This document shows, piece by piece, positions 63,938 to 64,000 of a stretch of DNA of 64,000 nucleotides. The notes beneath the pieces were generated by a model. That model had not been told where the DNA came from, did not search any database, and worked only from the letters and a program-made list of their open reading frames with translations. The translations under genes were made by a program, and so were the position numbers. The DNA lies in NCBI GenBank assembly GCA_021151535.1, contig JAGKXC010000004.1, forward strand, positions 25,877 to 89,876, written 5' to 3'. This stretch comes from Sphingobacteriia bacterium. Lineage in GTDB: Bacteria > Bacteroidota > Bacteroidia > NS11-12g > UBA955. The stretch's first letter is position 1. The number at the start of each line of letters is the position of its first letter.

Positions 63938-64000
63938 AATCTTTGTTAAATTTACGTAAAACCCTTGGATTTATTGTAACTGTTTACAAAACTCTGACAA

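Overview
The window looks like a chromosomal segment of a low-GC member of the Bacteroidota. Evidence: a type IX secretion sortase PorU with its partner PorV; several secreted proteins ending in type A (YPNP-like) or type B (gliding-motility, FNRWG) sorting domains; many candidate -7 elements of the form TAnnTTTG; and an almost complete lack of Shine-Dalgarno sequences before genes. The genus cannot be fixed from this sequence alone. There is no phage, plasmid, IS element or CRISPR array.

Layout. 0-5.3 kb: an outer-membrane barrel, a DAO-type oxidoreductase, and a divergent light-response module (CarH/LitR-like MerR regulator facing a TIGR01777 epimerase-like gene and a class I photolyase). 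5.3-10.4 kb: prfB with an intact programmed +1 frameshift site, an omega-amidase/aminotransferase pair, a CapA-family protein and a START-domain protein. 10.6-17.8 kb: tRNA(CAT), an endonuclease-fold/beta-barrel fusion, DCC and peroxiredoxin redox proteins, and two large surface-protein genes, one of them frameshifted. 17.8-25.4 kb: an ASPIC/UnbV lipoprotein, a methyltransferase behind a degenerate tyrosine recombinase, a glycosyltransferase, rnhB and dinB. 25.4-31.2 kb: a membrane protein/kinase/response-regulator operon, with a NarL-like palindrome between it and a divergent secreted pair. 31.3-36.4 kb: tRNA-Leu, tig-clpP-clpX and an MFS transporter. 36.5-40.7 kb: one giant type B-sorted surface protein broken by two frameshifts. 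40.9-52.1 kb: pepP, pcm, then a same-direction run of Gfo/Idh-like protein, lipoprotein, polyprenyl-phosphate sugar transferase, ABC transmembrane domain without ATPase, HlyD-like adaptor, TolC-like channel, and gyrB. 52.1-64 kb: FtsX-like permease, NamZ-like protein, accBC, an outer-membrane protein, a carboxyltransferase beta subunit, porV and porU.

How it fits together. PorU/PorV would process and anchor the sorting-domain proteins of this window. The most unusual assembly is the 42.9-50.1 kb run: a glycan-initiating transferase next to a tripartite export apparatus whose ABC subunit has no nucleotide-binding domain. Other points of note are two divergent gene pairs whose start codons share one CATG, a strongly over-used DNA word (GGCGAT/ATCGCC) seen in all three codon frames, and a terminator hairpin embedded in the end of a convergent coding gene.
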